This document shows positions 1-12,800 of a DNA stretch of 64,000 nt, one piece after another. Made by a program: the position numbers and the translations under genes. The stretch covers positions 27,462,013 through 27,526,012 of the forward strand of contig CP034975.1 of NCBI GenBank assembly GCA_004026145.2, read 5' to 3'. The notes beneath the pieces were generated by a model, which saw only the letters and a program-made list of their open reading frames with translations, was not told the DNA's origin and searched no databases. This DNA comes from Takifugu bimaculatus (lineage: Eukaryota; Chordata; Actinopteri; Tetraodontiformes; Tetraodontidae). The first letter of the stretch is position 1. Each line of letters begins with the position of its first letter.

Positions 1-1249
1 TATTATCCAAGTAAAGGGCTTGTCATTAATGAAACAAACTATGTTCTCTGTGGGAATAATATTCAACACGAGGCACCGCAACACATTCCACAAAATACAG
101 CAGTGGATTTTTAATACAAATTGTGGAGCATTCAACTTTTTTTTTCTTGAAAACCCTGTTTGTGTCTTACTCAATCCCACTCAAGAGTGTGACACTATTG
201 CACGGAAATACAGATTTCAGTGCAACATGGCATCAAACCTTTGCCCGTCTGCCAGTGAAAACAATTCTTAGAACAACTTCAAATGTTTCGGTGCAGATTT
301 TTGGGTGGGAACGTTTCTGATTTTCCTCTGATTGTGCTGTCACACTTTTCTGATAAGTGTCGGTGCTTTGCAGGCTTCAAGTACAAACCGGCCTTCTTTT
401 TTGATCAAGGTAGTGCTGATGGAACTGACGCAGAGGTTCTGGGGAGCACTCTACAGCAATGATCAGCGCTGACTTGAGAGCTTAAAATAATGCACATGAT
501 CTGTGTTCATCCATCAGTCTAACTGTGGAACATTTGTCTGACTGCAGATTTAGAGGTGAACCTAAAAAGGCTAAATTAACATACTCCATTGCAGTAAAAT
601 CAGAGGGATAAATGTGTGATTCCAATGTGTTAAAACTGCTTGAAAATGCACTATGCCGCACAATTTCTGAATAGAATGGTAATTCGGCGTGTTGGGAGTT
701 TGTTGCCAGCAGATTCTTTAGTAATCAAAACATACAAAGAAGAAGTTCTATCTGCTCTAAGAACAAAAATCGCTGCCAGACAGATTTAAACTGGCTGCAA
801 ATAGCTCTGTGAGTTCTAAAGTTTAGTGTTGTGGGTGACAGAATCATTAGTATCCTGTTTCTGAAAATTCTGGAAGAAATAGTGCAGAGTCGGTTTCTAG
901 TAGCCCTTTTTTTTAGAGATTCCTCTGAACTGTGTATGCGACAGGTGAACTGGAACCTGCTACGATTCTAAGTGGCCACGGCAGCATAAAAGGCTGTAGC
1001 GCAAAACACCACTGAAGAAGAATTCTGGGTAGCATTCCACACCAGACAGAATCAGACACAATAGAAGAACACTACAGTGATTGGACAAAAGTGTCATTAT
1101 GTTAGCCTAATAAGTTACTCAGGAATTTATCGACTTACTGAAACTTGATCAGAACTACATTCACTTTATCACTTTATCATCATTTTGGGTTACTTTCCTG
1201 GAACAGTTAGCGCCTACTCTCAAAACTGCAGAGTAAGAAAATGGAGTCA
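1..1249. other. 3' flank of speg, no gene seen
   Basis: About 1.2 kb downstream of the speg stop and its candidate polyadenylation signal. Six-frame reading gives only short unconserved ORFs (83 aa at most). I see no tRNA, no recognisable repeat family and no splice-consistent exon. It is AT-rich ordinary intergenic sequence. Confidence 0.5.
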
Positions 1250-1255
1250 TTTATT
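1250..1255 (-). terminator. Candidate polyadenylation signal of speg
   Basis: The plus strand reads tttatt, which is AATAAA on the gene strand, about 217 bases past the speg stop codon. It is the first canonical hexamer I found in the 3' flank. Without transcript data the true cleavage site is unproven. Confidence 0.4.
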
Positions 1256-1471
1256 CAATAAATATAGGCAAAAGTTACAAACCTTGAGGTACTAACTTGA
1301 AGACGACACCCTTCCTTTGCAAGAACAAGGTCCAACATATAAAAATAACCACCAGGCTCTTGTAATTAAGAGTTCTCAATCCAATGAGTTCAAAAACCTG
1401 AAGAAATCGCCCAAATTGCGGCACAAAATCTCGCCGTAAAGTTTCGCCGAGTCGTGATTAGAAGCCAGGTC

Positions 1472-3820
1472 TCACTGGGTGACAGGCGTAATGGGTGGCA
1501 CTGGCACGTTTAGGGTGACGGGGCTGGTGGGCGGTTGTGGTGAGCTCTGGTAGGACCGTAGGAGAACTTTGTGCTTGGTGGCAACCTCCTCTCTTCTGCG
1601 CTGCTGTTCCACCAAGAATTCTTTGAGATGGGTGGTTGTGAAGGTGAGTGTCTGCCGGCGGAGGCGCATCAGGTAGGCATCCTGAAGCCAGGAGTTACTG
1701 AAGCAATCTTTGATCGAGGGACGGGCCCTGTTGACGACCAGACAGCGAGGATGCAAACATTAATGCATTTCAGGCAAAGATCATAGATTCCATCATGTTC
1801 CTCTCATCCAGTGGTGATCAACCCAGAGCTACATGCTCCATCCAGCCAGGTTTTCTGTAAAACCAACCACCATCTCATCTCATCTCATCTCATCTCATCT
1901 CATCTCATCTCATCTCATCTCATCTCATCTCATCTCATCTCATCTCATCTCATCTCACCTCACCTCACCTCACCTCACCTCACCTCACCTCACCTCATCT
2001 CATCTCATCTCATCTCATCTCATCTCATCTCATCTCATCTCATCTCATCACACCTCACCTCACCTCACCTCAGTCCCCAACAGACTGAGCTACCACCACC
2101 CCACCCCACTCATATCATTTTCCGGTAAACAAAAAAGAAATATCTATCAAAGACTGATTAAAATTGCTCTGATGCTGGGATAAACACTCTGAGATGAAGA
2201 GACTGTTGTGTACACATGGTCAAAAAAAGGATAAATTCTGAGTATAAAGAGCATAAAGAGTATAAAGTCTGATACTGAGCTTACCAAGGGTAGCTACAGA
2301 GGATCTTCTTTAGAAACAATGAGGCACTTTGGGAGACATTCTGATAGAGTTTAGAGAGGTCAAACTTTGCTGCCTGGATCCTGGCTTCAGTCTCCTGAGG
2401 GTCTTTTTCATTGAATGGCAATCTGCCACTCAACCTGGAAAAGATATGAATGGTTTTTGGGTTAATTGTGGGTCATACTGGAATTCCAAAGACTCGGGTA
2501 AGATTACATCGGATGAAAAAAAGGCCTAAAAGCGATGCAGCGGGATACAATTCTAAATCACATTTCACATTAACTACACAATTACGTTTCTATTTAAGGA
2601 TGACTTGCTGCATGGAAGCTGTGAAGGCAGTACTCACATGATAAAAGTCAGCACGCCCACGCTCCAGATGTCAGCTGGAGGGCCAACAACATCCCCTTTC
2701 AACATCTCTGGAGCTGCGAGCAGAAGAAAGGAGAATTGCACACGGTGCGTTTACGAGAGAACTAATTTCACCTGAAAATTACCTTGGTACCGCACAGACA
2801 GATTAACATTTATTACCTGTGTTTCTCTGATGGAACCACTATGGTGGGGGGCAGTTTTCATTAGTCTGGCAATTGTTTTGTTTTTCCTGTTTCTTGTTCA
2901 CATTTAGGATGAACTAGCAACAGTTCTGATTGCAGATTTCAAGTTAATACATGTGCATTTTTCCTCCCATATGAAGTTTACATTTCATTTATGAGACTAT
3001 ATTGTTTTGTTAGTGAAGGCTATTATCCTATCACAGTCAGAAGAAATGGATTAAGACCTATTATGTCCCTTCTTGGATGTCCTGTGTGAACCTGCTGCTA
3101 CTTTATTAGATTTATTAGATTAGAAAAAAACAACAGCTGCACGCTGTGTTCATTATCTGGTCATTATATGGTCGTCAACTAAGTAGACAACTCATCATCA
3201 TCACCTAAAAGGCTCCATAGTCAATTGGTCCTGAAAATTCTGATTAGGAGAGAAAATTGGAAGACTGAGTCTCTTACACATGTGCTCCAGGGTTCCGAGC
3301 CGAGGGCTGAACTGCTTGAGGAAGAGCGGGTTGTAGATCTGAGCGCTGCCAAAGTCAATGATCTTGATGACGTTCATGTGAGTGACAATGACGTTCTCCG
3401 GCTTGATGTCCAAGTGAAGAATGCGTCGGGAATGGAGGTAGTCCAGACCCTGGAGGATCTGCGCAATGTAGGTCACCACGTCATCCTCCGAGTAACGGAA
3501 CCTGAAAACCAGCAGGCACACGCTCGCTCGTTTGGGGACACGATTCCGGCGATGCTTTTCTGTCACATCAAGTGCCTCACCTGTCAATGAGGCTGAACAG
3601 CAGCTCTTTCCCACTGCAGTACTCGGAGATGAGCACCAAGTAGCGCGGCGTGACATAAGCCTCGTGCAGAGCCATGATTCTCTCATGGTGAAGAGACTTG
3701 AGGATCTCATATTCCTGCAGCACCTCCTGCTTGCTCTCTGCCTCGTACGGAACGATTTTTGCCAAGAAGAGGTTTCCTGTGGCGTTTTCCCGGCACTCAC
3801 GGATCACGCCGAACCGTCCT
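1472..3820 (-). CDS. speg exons 37-41: kinase domain 2 and C-terminus
   Basis: Exons: 3581-3820, 3278-3501, 2638-2713, 2285-2434 and 1472-1727. Kinase hallmarks: ARGRFGVIREC glycine loop, LAKIVPYE with the ATP-binding Lys, EYEILKSLHHERI, hinge LISEYCSG, HLDIKPEN, IIDFGSAQIYNP, then EHMSPEML where family members have APE, and PPADIWSVGVLTFIMLSG. The C-lobe closes with LQDAYLMRLRRQTLTFTTTHL, and the protein ends PITPVTQ. All catalytic residues are present, so activity is plausible. The APE-to-SPE reading depends on the T/CT junction between exons 38 and 39; the phase supports it. Confidence 0.94.
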
Positions 3821-6348
3821 CTGCTCACGATAAACATCGGAAGTCGGTGTTAAAACAACCCCATCAAAAGATTTAAAGATGCAATCTTTACCTTGCTTTC
3901 TCATCCATGAAGGTGTAAGGCTTCTGTGGGACACCCTGGCGCAGAGATCCCTCTCCAGGTTTGCCCAGAGGCGTCCTGCGTCCAGAAGGCGTGGCCCTCC
4001 CTGATGGCGTGACCCGTCCAGATGAGGTGCTCCAACTGTTGCCTCCCTGTGGCACAGGCGTCACACTCTGCACCACCACAACAGGTGGGGAGAGCGTCAC
4101 CGTGGGAACCGAAATGGGGGTGTTTGCTGGGGAGGAATTGATTGACTGACAAGGCGGAGAAGCACAAGTGGACGGGGCCGATTTGTATACAGGAACCGAT
4201 GAAATAGGTTTCCCGATGACAGGCGTAGGTGTCAAGCTGGGAGAGGGAGGTGTGTTGTTTGTGGAGAGCACTGCAATCACAGGGCTCTGTGGTTTCGGGG
4301 GCACAACTGGTGGGGGCGTCAGTTTGTTCTGAGGTTTACTCATGCTGATGCTCAGAGTGGTCTTGGCTTTGGCTGGCGCGGTCGGTTGCTTTGGCAGGGA
4401 AGTGCTAACAGGCGGAGTAACAGCTGGACGACTAGCATCAGGCGGCACTGCGGGTTTGATGGTTAGCGGAGAAGCAGTTTTCATCACAGACGGAGAGGTG
4501 GAAGGTGGCGCTGAGGGAATGAGTGTCACTGTGGTTGATTTAGTTGGAGCTGGTTTGATGGGAGGCACTTTTATGGATGACATCATCACGACAGCCGGAG
4601 GAGGAGTAACTGCAGGGACAGTTTTGACCACCACCGACGCAGTGGACTTTGGTGGTTCTAAAAAACAGACAGTGAGAGTGAATCCGATTTTATTTGATGT
4701 TAGTACATCACTTTATCTGCACACTACATAAGTAGTATAAAAGGTGAGCAAAATGTACCTTTAGACTCCAGACGAACAACATCTGAAAGGCTGCTGTAAG
4801 GGCCCTGGCCAGCTTTATTGACACAAGCCACCCTAAACCTGAAGGCGCCCCCTGCTGGCAGGTCAACAACATTGTAATAACAGTCTGCCACTCCGGTGGC
4901 CACGATCAACCAGTTGGTCTCACCTGGAGAGTAAAAGTAAGACATTTTATTGAAGTTCTTTCAAAATAATGTATGGTTATTGCCACACTTTTAGTTTCAA
5001 GTTCACCCAAACATTGTTTATAAAATATAGTCTATTTTATTACATACTGTAGATTATGAGTCATCTTATATATCATATGATTATTTAGTCATATTTATAT
5101 TTGTAGTGGGATGCACTTGGTGAATCTCTATAGGTTAGTAGGCAGGTGTGAGTCAGGCAGTCTCAAGAGAGACACCAAACACCACTGTTCTGTTGTTTGC
5201 TTGCCAGTGGAAAAGAAACTGCCAGAAAAAGCTATTTCTTGCCTGAAAAATGGATTTCTCTCAGATATTCGTACAATACAAACCGCAATTGCCTCACTGG
5301 AAATTTGACTACTTTAGTCACAAATGTATTCAGTATCTCAAATCGGCCACATTAACTTAGGGTGGAGAACAGTGTCAGGGGGTGGCAGCCTTTTATAATT
5401 ATGGTAAAAGGATTGAGACAAAGCATCTGTGTGAAACACAGAATAGAACATTTTGGATGGTTGCTATAAGTGAACACTGACCCTCAGCTCTTCTCTCCAG
5501 AGAGTATGTGCATGGGGCCATAGTGTCTGAGGGCCTCCAAAGTACCAAGGCAGTGTTGTTGTACTTTTGAGGTATTTCAGGTGTCCCAGGACGATTGGGC
5601 AGGCCTAGAAAACACACATCAGCAAACGTAAATAATATTCGTATCATTTAGTCTATAGTTTTCAGCCTCTGTAGTGAGAGCGTAATAGTATTTATTTAAT
5701 CATTTTTAGATCACATTACTTCCTGCAGATACCCTGATATGGTACTTACGAGCCAGAGATATTGTGCAAGAGCTGGACACGGAGGCCAGAGGGTTGGTAG
5801 CGACACACTCGTAGACCCCAGCATCTTTTTTGGTGGTCTGCATGATCATCAGTAGCTGACGGCCATCAGGGCAGGCGATCATGTTCATCCTGGAATCGAT
5901 CTCCATTGGCTTCTTATCTGAAAAGGTCAGAGTGATCAGTTTTTAAACTACTTGATAGAAAAGATTGCGAAGCACTCCACAGGATTTTCTTTCCTTTTAC
6001 CTTTTATCCAGGTGATGTGCGGATGGGGGCTACCCGCTGGCAGACAGCTAAGTGTGACAGGATCCCCCTCCAGGAGAACATGATCTCTCAGTTTGATATG
6101 AAACACTGGTGGAAAATCTGGAAGCAAACATTAGATCCCGTTACTCTTTACTTTACTTGTGGCGCTCGTCTGAAAACGATTACTTCAAAGCTAATCTGTC
6201 ACCAGAAATATGGTGCGATTTCTGAACATTAGCTACAGTAGCAATATTTTATCCCAAATGTGCCCTCGAACTTTCATTATTTCATTTTTGCTGTGGTTGA
6301 AGGTGACAAATTCTCATTCACCAGCAACTCTGGAGCTCACTAACAATG

Positions 6349-6447
<99 letters not shown>

Positions 6448-9400
6448 TGAGATTATTCTTCGGCCAGGGGAAATCACCTCCTAAACTATTCATGGGTTGC
6501 CTGGCAACATCATGGCGATGATAAGACCAATACATCCAGACGGGCTGTTTGTTGTTTCATCTCACTACGAAGGGATTTACCCAGATTGTAGATCTATCTT
6601 CATAACAACATGATATATAAAATCTAAATTATCCAACTTTAGAAAAGAAAATTCAAAATCTCTGAAACAACTGCTTTAATTTGAAATTTGTCAGTAACAA
6701 TTTGCTAATATGAAATATTATTTAACTTACCAGAAGCCAGTTTGGAGTACTGCCGCGAGCGCAGAGCACTATTTTCTCTCGAGATCGCTGTTGGTATGTC
6801 GGGTTGTGACACCGTCTTATCTCTCCTCCCTCTGGTCAGGCCCCAGCGATCCCAGCGGGATCTGCGTTCCATCTCCACACCTTTATCACAAAAATGTCAA
6901 TTTCTACATCAATCATCAGTAAGGAGCAAAGAAATCAAGATATCATGCCTAATTATTAGTTTTGTACCCTGAGATGGGTCCGTTTTGCTGGACACAGAGT
7001 CCAGAGACTCTGATGAGGCGCCATTACCAGTCTGAGCGGCCAGCTGGTTCTGAGGTAAGCTGTGAGGTTTTACACCACGATTTTCTGAAGTCGCACGGCG
7101 AATCATGGAAAAAATGGGTGTTCTCTTGGGTTCCTTTTCCTCTGATGACCTCCTTTCTTCTGAGTAACTGCGGATTCTTGTGGAGATGCCAGCCACGGTG
7201 GACTCGATTTTTCGACGCATTGCCAGAACCGGTGATTCGTTAGATTTTTTGTTCTCCTTTTGTTCTCCTTTTTCCCTCATTGACCCCCCACCATCCATGT
7301 GCATCGTTTCCAATTCCTTCTTGTCCTGTGACCCCCTCCGCCCGAGAGTCCACGAAAGCCTCCGTCTCAAAGGAGACGAATCTTCTTCGTTGGACGTCTC
7401 TTCCTTGCGCTCTGCCGACGGAGTTCTTTTCAAACGTAAAGACAGCCGTCTCATGAAGCCTTGGTCCTTCTGAGCTTCGCGAAGGTCCTGGACTGACTTT
7501 GATTTCTCCTCCAGTCGCCTATGTGACAATTCCAAAGGTGCCCCAACTGGCCCAGGTCTGTATATTTCTTCACCTGCCTCTTTATTGTCTGGTGACATCG
7601 CTTGAGATTTGTCCCCATTCTTTGATCTCGACAAAAACTTTAGGCTTCTTGAGAGGGAAGACTCCCGTTTCTTGAAACGCGCTTCAAAGAGTTCTTCACT
7701 AGTAATATCCTCAATGTTGGCACCGACAGAGAGATCTTGCTGAGACAAGGAATGCGGGGTGGTCCGTGGCGGACTGGGTTCCTTGGTGATCATGTCAGGG
7801 GATGCTACCCTTGAGTATACAGCAGGGTGCGCGGTAGAAGATGCTGTTGATGGACCAGATGAAACTAATGGGACACTGGGAAGTGAAGCTGCGGCTAAAG
7901 AAGGTTTAGGAGTATCTAAGGTTGAAGAGTTTGATGGGACAGCAGCTGTAGAGGGGCTTAAATGTTGCTGACACAGCGGCTGAGCTGTGGGAACCATGAT
8001 CGTCTGCATAATACTGGCATAAGCTGAAGACGTTCCATCTGGAAGGACGACCCGGGAAGGAGATGAGGCTGTTTCAGAAGCTGATGCAGGGGGATTCTTA
8101 TACTCTTCCACTGGTGAGCTTGTGTTTATGATTGCGTCTAAGGATTTCTCTCTTTCATCTTCTATATTTTCCTGACAAATAATTTGTTCCTCATTGGATT
8201 TTTCACTAGTAACAATTCTTTCCTCCTCTTCCTTCATAATCTCTTCATTTCCTTCTTGTTCTCCATTCGCATCTACATCCATGGTTTCTTCTTGGATGTC
8301 AGGTGAGGGGGTAGGATTTCTCTGGGTTGTACATTCTGATTCCATCATTGGCTCTTCGGATATGCTCATATCTTTCTCTGAGAACCCACTTGTGCTTGAT
8401 CGCTCATCAAAATTATCTGTGGTCAACCCATCCAACTTTTCACTTATGCTATCATCATGCTTCATCTCTTTGTCGATAAAGGATTCCTCACTTTCTGTTT
8501 TGGTTGGGCTTTCCTGCATTACAGACTCTGGTGTTGGGGGTTTTGGCGAAGGCTCCCGAGGCGTCTCCGGACGGGAGTCCAGCTTGATCTGCTCAGTGAG
8601 GGCTGACATTGATATGGCTTCCTTTAACTTTCTCTCCTCAACCTGTGCCAAAGGAATTTCTAAGGGGGCTCCTAATCGCCGGTGTAAAGCTATGGGTTCG
8701 GAATCACCTTGACTGAAAGAAGCAGCTTTACGTAAAACTTTATTTTTATTTATTTGATTAGAAGATTCATCCCTTGTGGAATCACTGGATGCCGCCCTTG
8801 TGAGTGGACTCAAACGAGCAGTACGAGAGTAACGATCTGAGGACATTGTACGTTTTTCTTCCCCCATTCCCAGTGTTTCCAGCAGAGGTCCTCTCAGTCC
8901 GCTCATCTTGTTGTCCACGGAGCCACCACGAAGCAGTCGCTGTCTCATTAGCTCCAGCTTCAGAGCGTAGTCTTCCTGACTCATTTTAACAGTCCCTGGG
9001 CTGGCGCTCCTCCGAGGCAGCTCCATAGAGACGGCCTTCTTTAGAACTCTCTGTCCATCCTCTTGGATTCCTTCTGTAGCTCCTTCCTCTGGGGTGATCC
9101 GAAGCATCAATGCGCTGTCTGCTGACCCACCACGTCTTAGCTCTCCTCTCCGTCGCCCAACTTCTGGTTTATCTGATTCCATGCTTGAACCTCGTCGAAG
9201 GGGTTTTCTAGTCACCTCTGTCTTTTTCACCAGCTCAGCAGGGGTTTCGTCATCTGAAGAACCCCTGTCATCCTCCAGCGATGACCTTTTCCGTATGCGA
9301 ACTTTACCCATTTCAACTCCATTTTTAGCAACTTCCTCACGGCCACATTCCATTTCCTCCTGGGCTTGTAAGGGAGAGCTGGAACATTTCCCTGTTCCCT

Positions 9401-9814
9401 CCTGCTTTTCTGACTTCTGCTCATTGGTTTGGATCTCATTCAGCGACATTCTCGATCCAGAGAATTCCATGTGAAGAGGCATTGGAATAAACGGCAGCTC
9501 GTCGATATCTTCATCAGAGTCTGAGGATGATGATGGCAACGGTGAACCCTCTTTAAGGTGCCGTGGAGCTGCGATGGAGATATGGCTGGTGGAATCGTTG
9601 AGCAACTCAGGTATGGACCTCATGACCATCTTTGATTTATAGCTGATTAGGGAACGCTGTTTAAGCCAAAATATTATAATATTTAAAGACATAAACAAGA
9701 ATACTGAGGAAAACAAAGTAAAAAATCAAACATCTCTTACCTGCCATTTTCTGCGGGACACAAACTTCTTCAGGGCCTCAGTGCTTATAGCTTTACCTTT
9801 GCTAAGGGTCTAGA

Positions 9815-9853
<39 letters not shown>

Positions 9854-12800
9854 TCATAGGACTGTGACTAATAGTCTAATAGAAATTGCAGGTAGGTAGA
9901 CTTACTGACCTTGAACCAAGGGTGTCGCAGGCATTCTTGAGTATCAGGTCTCCTGTAGAAAAAATTTGCATGTAATACAGGCAATGCAATGCAAATCCTG
10001 TCTGCACACGTCTCTTTAGAATTTTAAGGGTTTTTAATGACTAATAAAGGGGAACGACAGAAATGGAGGTGGACATTTTATCTGTAATGATACAATGTGT
10101 GTAAAATAGCTAAAGAATGATCTGAGCTCTGGGGAAGCAAATTCAACATAATATCTGAAAATTTTAAGTGAAAGATTTCAGTATAATCTTGCGTAAAAAC
10201 CTCTTAAAACTGTTAAAACTGTGTTCCTTCCAATCTGAGAGTGGTAAATTAATTATTTACCATTATACAATACCACAATCTGCCTTGTTTATTGTAATGT
10301 TTGCTAAGAAAGCACAGTTAAGTGCCTGAAAGATTATTGCAAGCTGATTTATTGCTCCAGTACTTATGAAAGCTGTGCAGTAAAAATACATCACTCATTG
10401 AAAATGTTCTCCCTGGTGTATTATTCATACATATGACTCATTTCCTCTTCTGTTTATGGACCTATTTTACATTAAACAGGTTAAAAATAGAAAAGAAAAT
10501 GGCGAGATCTTGTGGTGTTACTCACAGTCTGTCTGCTACCAGCAGCTTTATGATGAACCCTTTGGCCTCTCGGCACAGCTCGGCAAACATGCTCTCTTCA
10601 AAAGCCACGTTATAGTTTCTGATGTTCAGCACAGAGCTGCGGTCGTTCTCTCCAGCAAATGGGGAAACTCCCGTCAAGCTGGTAGAAAAAAGTCATGTAT
10701 TTTATATACAAAAATAGTTTCTAAATAATCATAAAACCAAACAGAATATTAAAGACAAATTAAAAAGTATAATACTAATTATTTACTCACCACAGATATG
10801 CAATAACTCCTACTGGCCTAGTAAAAATAAAAAGATGAAGACCAGGGTGTGAGATAATGGCAAACAACTGAAACTGATCGATATGGAGGCTTTCGCTACC
10901 AGATGTCCGATGCTTTTGAAACAGGAGTCTGGTTGACGATTTCTGGTGCTACAAATTCTGGCGTGCCGTATTTGCAGTACTGCGCCTCATCAGGTGTGAT
11001 CGCCACAGCGTTGCCAAAGTCACAGATTCGGATCTGGTCGCTGTGGGGATCTGCCATCAGGATGTTGTCAGGCTGTTAAAGTCATAACAAACTGCAGGTT
11101 TATTATCTTCTAACCACAGACTGTCTGTAGGGTTGCATAAATGTCTCATTAAAATATTCCCAGTGCTTCATTTTAACAACTTTCTGCACAGACATACGGC
11201 AAAATGGAAAAAACTCATGGGAGGCAGTAAAAATACCTTAACATCGAGGTGTATGATGTTTTGGCTGTGAAGGTAATCCAAGCCTTCGAGCAGTTGTCTC
11301 GTACATGAACGCACCTGATGATCACAACATGCAAAAGTGCCAACAACAGCCTTAATTGGATCCTGTTTCCAGTTAAACAGACGCTGCTGTGGTTAGAAAT
11401 AATTGCATAACTTACATCAGACTCCATTATGATAGATTTCCTAGCATATCTGTCCAGCAGCTCTTCATGGCATCTTTAAAGGTTAATTAAGGCTGATATT
11501 TGGATCTGATATTGCTTATATACGTATATATACACTCTACACTTAGGTATTGATATACTGTTCAGTGAGGATACATTTCCGTGATGATAATGACTGCATT
11601 CTTTTTCTCAAACGCATCATGGAAGTAAATAATTCTCTCATGGTCCAGCCTGGAGAGCAGGTTCATCTCCCTCAGGGCAGATGCCTTCTTCTTGGCTCGT
11701 GTGGACACAAACTTTGCGGCATACTCCATTTTCCCTAACTTCTGAGTCACGCGTTTAACATAGGAAAATGCACCTCTGCAGCAAAGACACAGAAGGAAAC
11801 TCTTGGCGATTAATTGGAGCTCGAACGCTGACAAATTAGGACGGCAAAATGCGTAGAAAGAAAAATTGAAAATTTCAAAAATGACTCACCTTCCAATTTC
11901 TTTGTGAATATCATAGTGGTCAGTCAGCCTGCGCATTTTCCTTAGAATTGTCTCCTCATCATCTATGGGATCTTCTTTGCTCTTGGCTGCAGCAAATGCC
12001 CATGTTTACAATGGAAAAAGGCAAATAATCTCAAAATACACTGGAAAAAAAAATCTTACCTTCATGAACAGTAAGTTCAGCTTTACAGGACACCGAACCT
12101 GCCAAATTCCGAGCGGTGCAGGTGTACACGCCAGAGTCTTCCGGACAAGCATTTAGAACCACTAGAGAACACTCGTTATCATCGTATACAAATGTGTAGT
12201 GACTGCTCTCTGCCAGAAGAATGTCACTCTGAAAGCAACAAGCACAGACTTTAGTAGGAATACACTGTATTTATGAGTAAAAGAATAAAAAAAACAACCC
12301 AACCTTGAACCAAAGGATGTCAGGAACAGGTTTGCCTTCCACCACTACAGCAAAGCGAGGGCTCTCCCCAGCACAGACATCCAAGTCTTCCATGATAGTT
12401 TCAAATGTTGGTGCAGCTGGGGACCGAGAGGGGATGGGTGGTTTGTGAGGTTAACTGGTCAGCAGGTGAATTGGGTGGGCCGAGGGATCGGCTGTCTACC
12501 TGCCATCTCCACGGTGAAGGTGCAGCTGTCGTTGCCGTGCTTGTTGGAGGCCACAAAAGTCATTTCTCCCATGTCATCGCTCCTCACCTTGAACAGCTTC
12601 AGTGTGTGCTGGTCATCGTCAGGCATCGACATGTCACACAGGCCTGGCTTGCTGGACAGAATCATTCCCCTCCTGAACAAAGAGTTTAAATTATGGACCC
12701 TGGCTCATTATCTCATCATAGCTGTGTAATATAAGAAGTGGAGCACGTCAGGGCGTGGTTACCTCTTCCAGAGGACTGCGGCGTTAACATGGTTGAGGGT

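Noticed and set aside
1871..2070. CRISPR-like array
   Set aside because: Five-base units with no spacers, in a vertebrate intron. It is a simple satellite.
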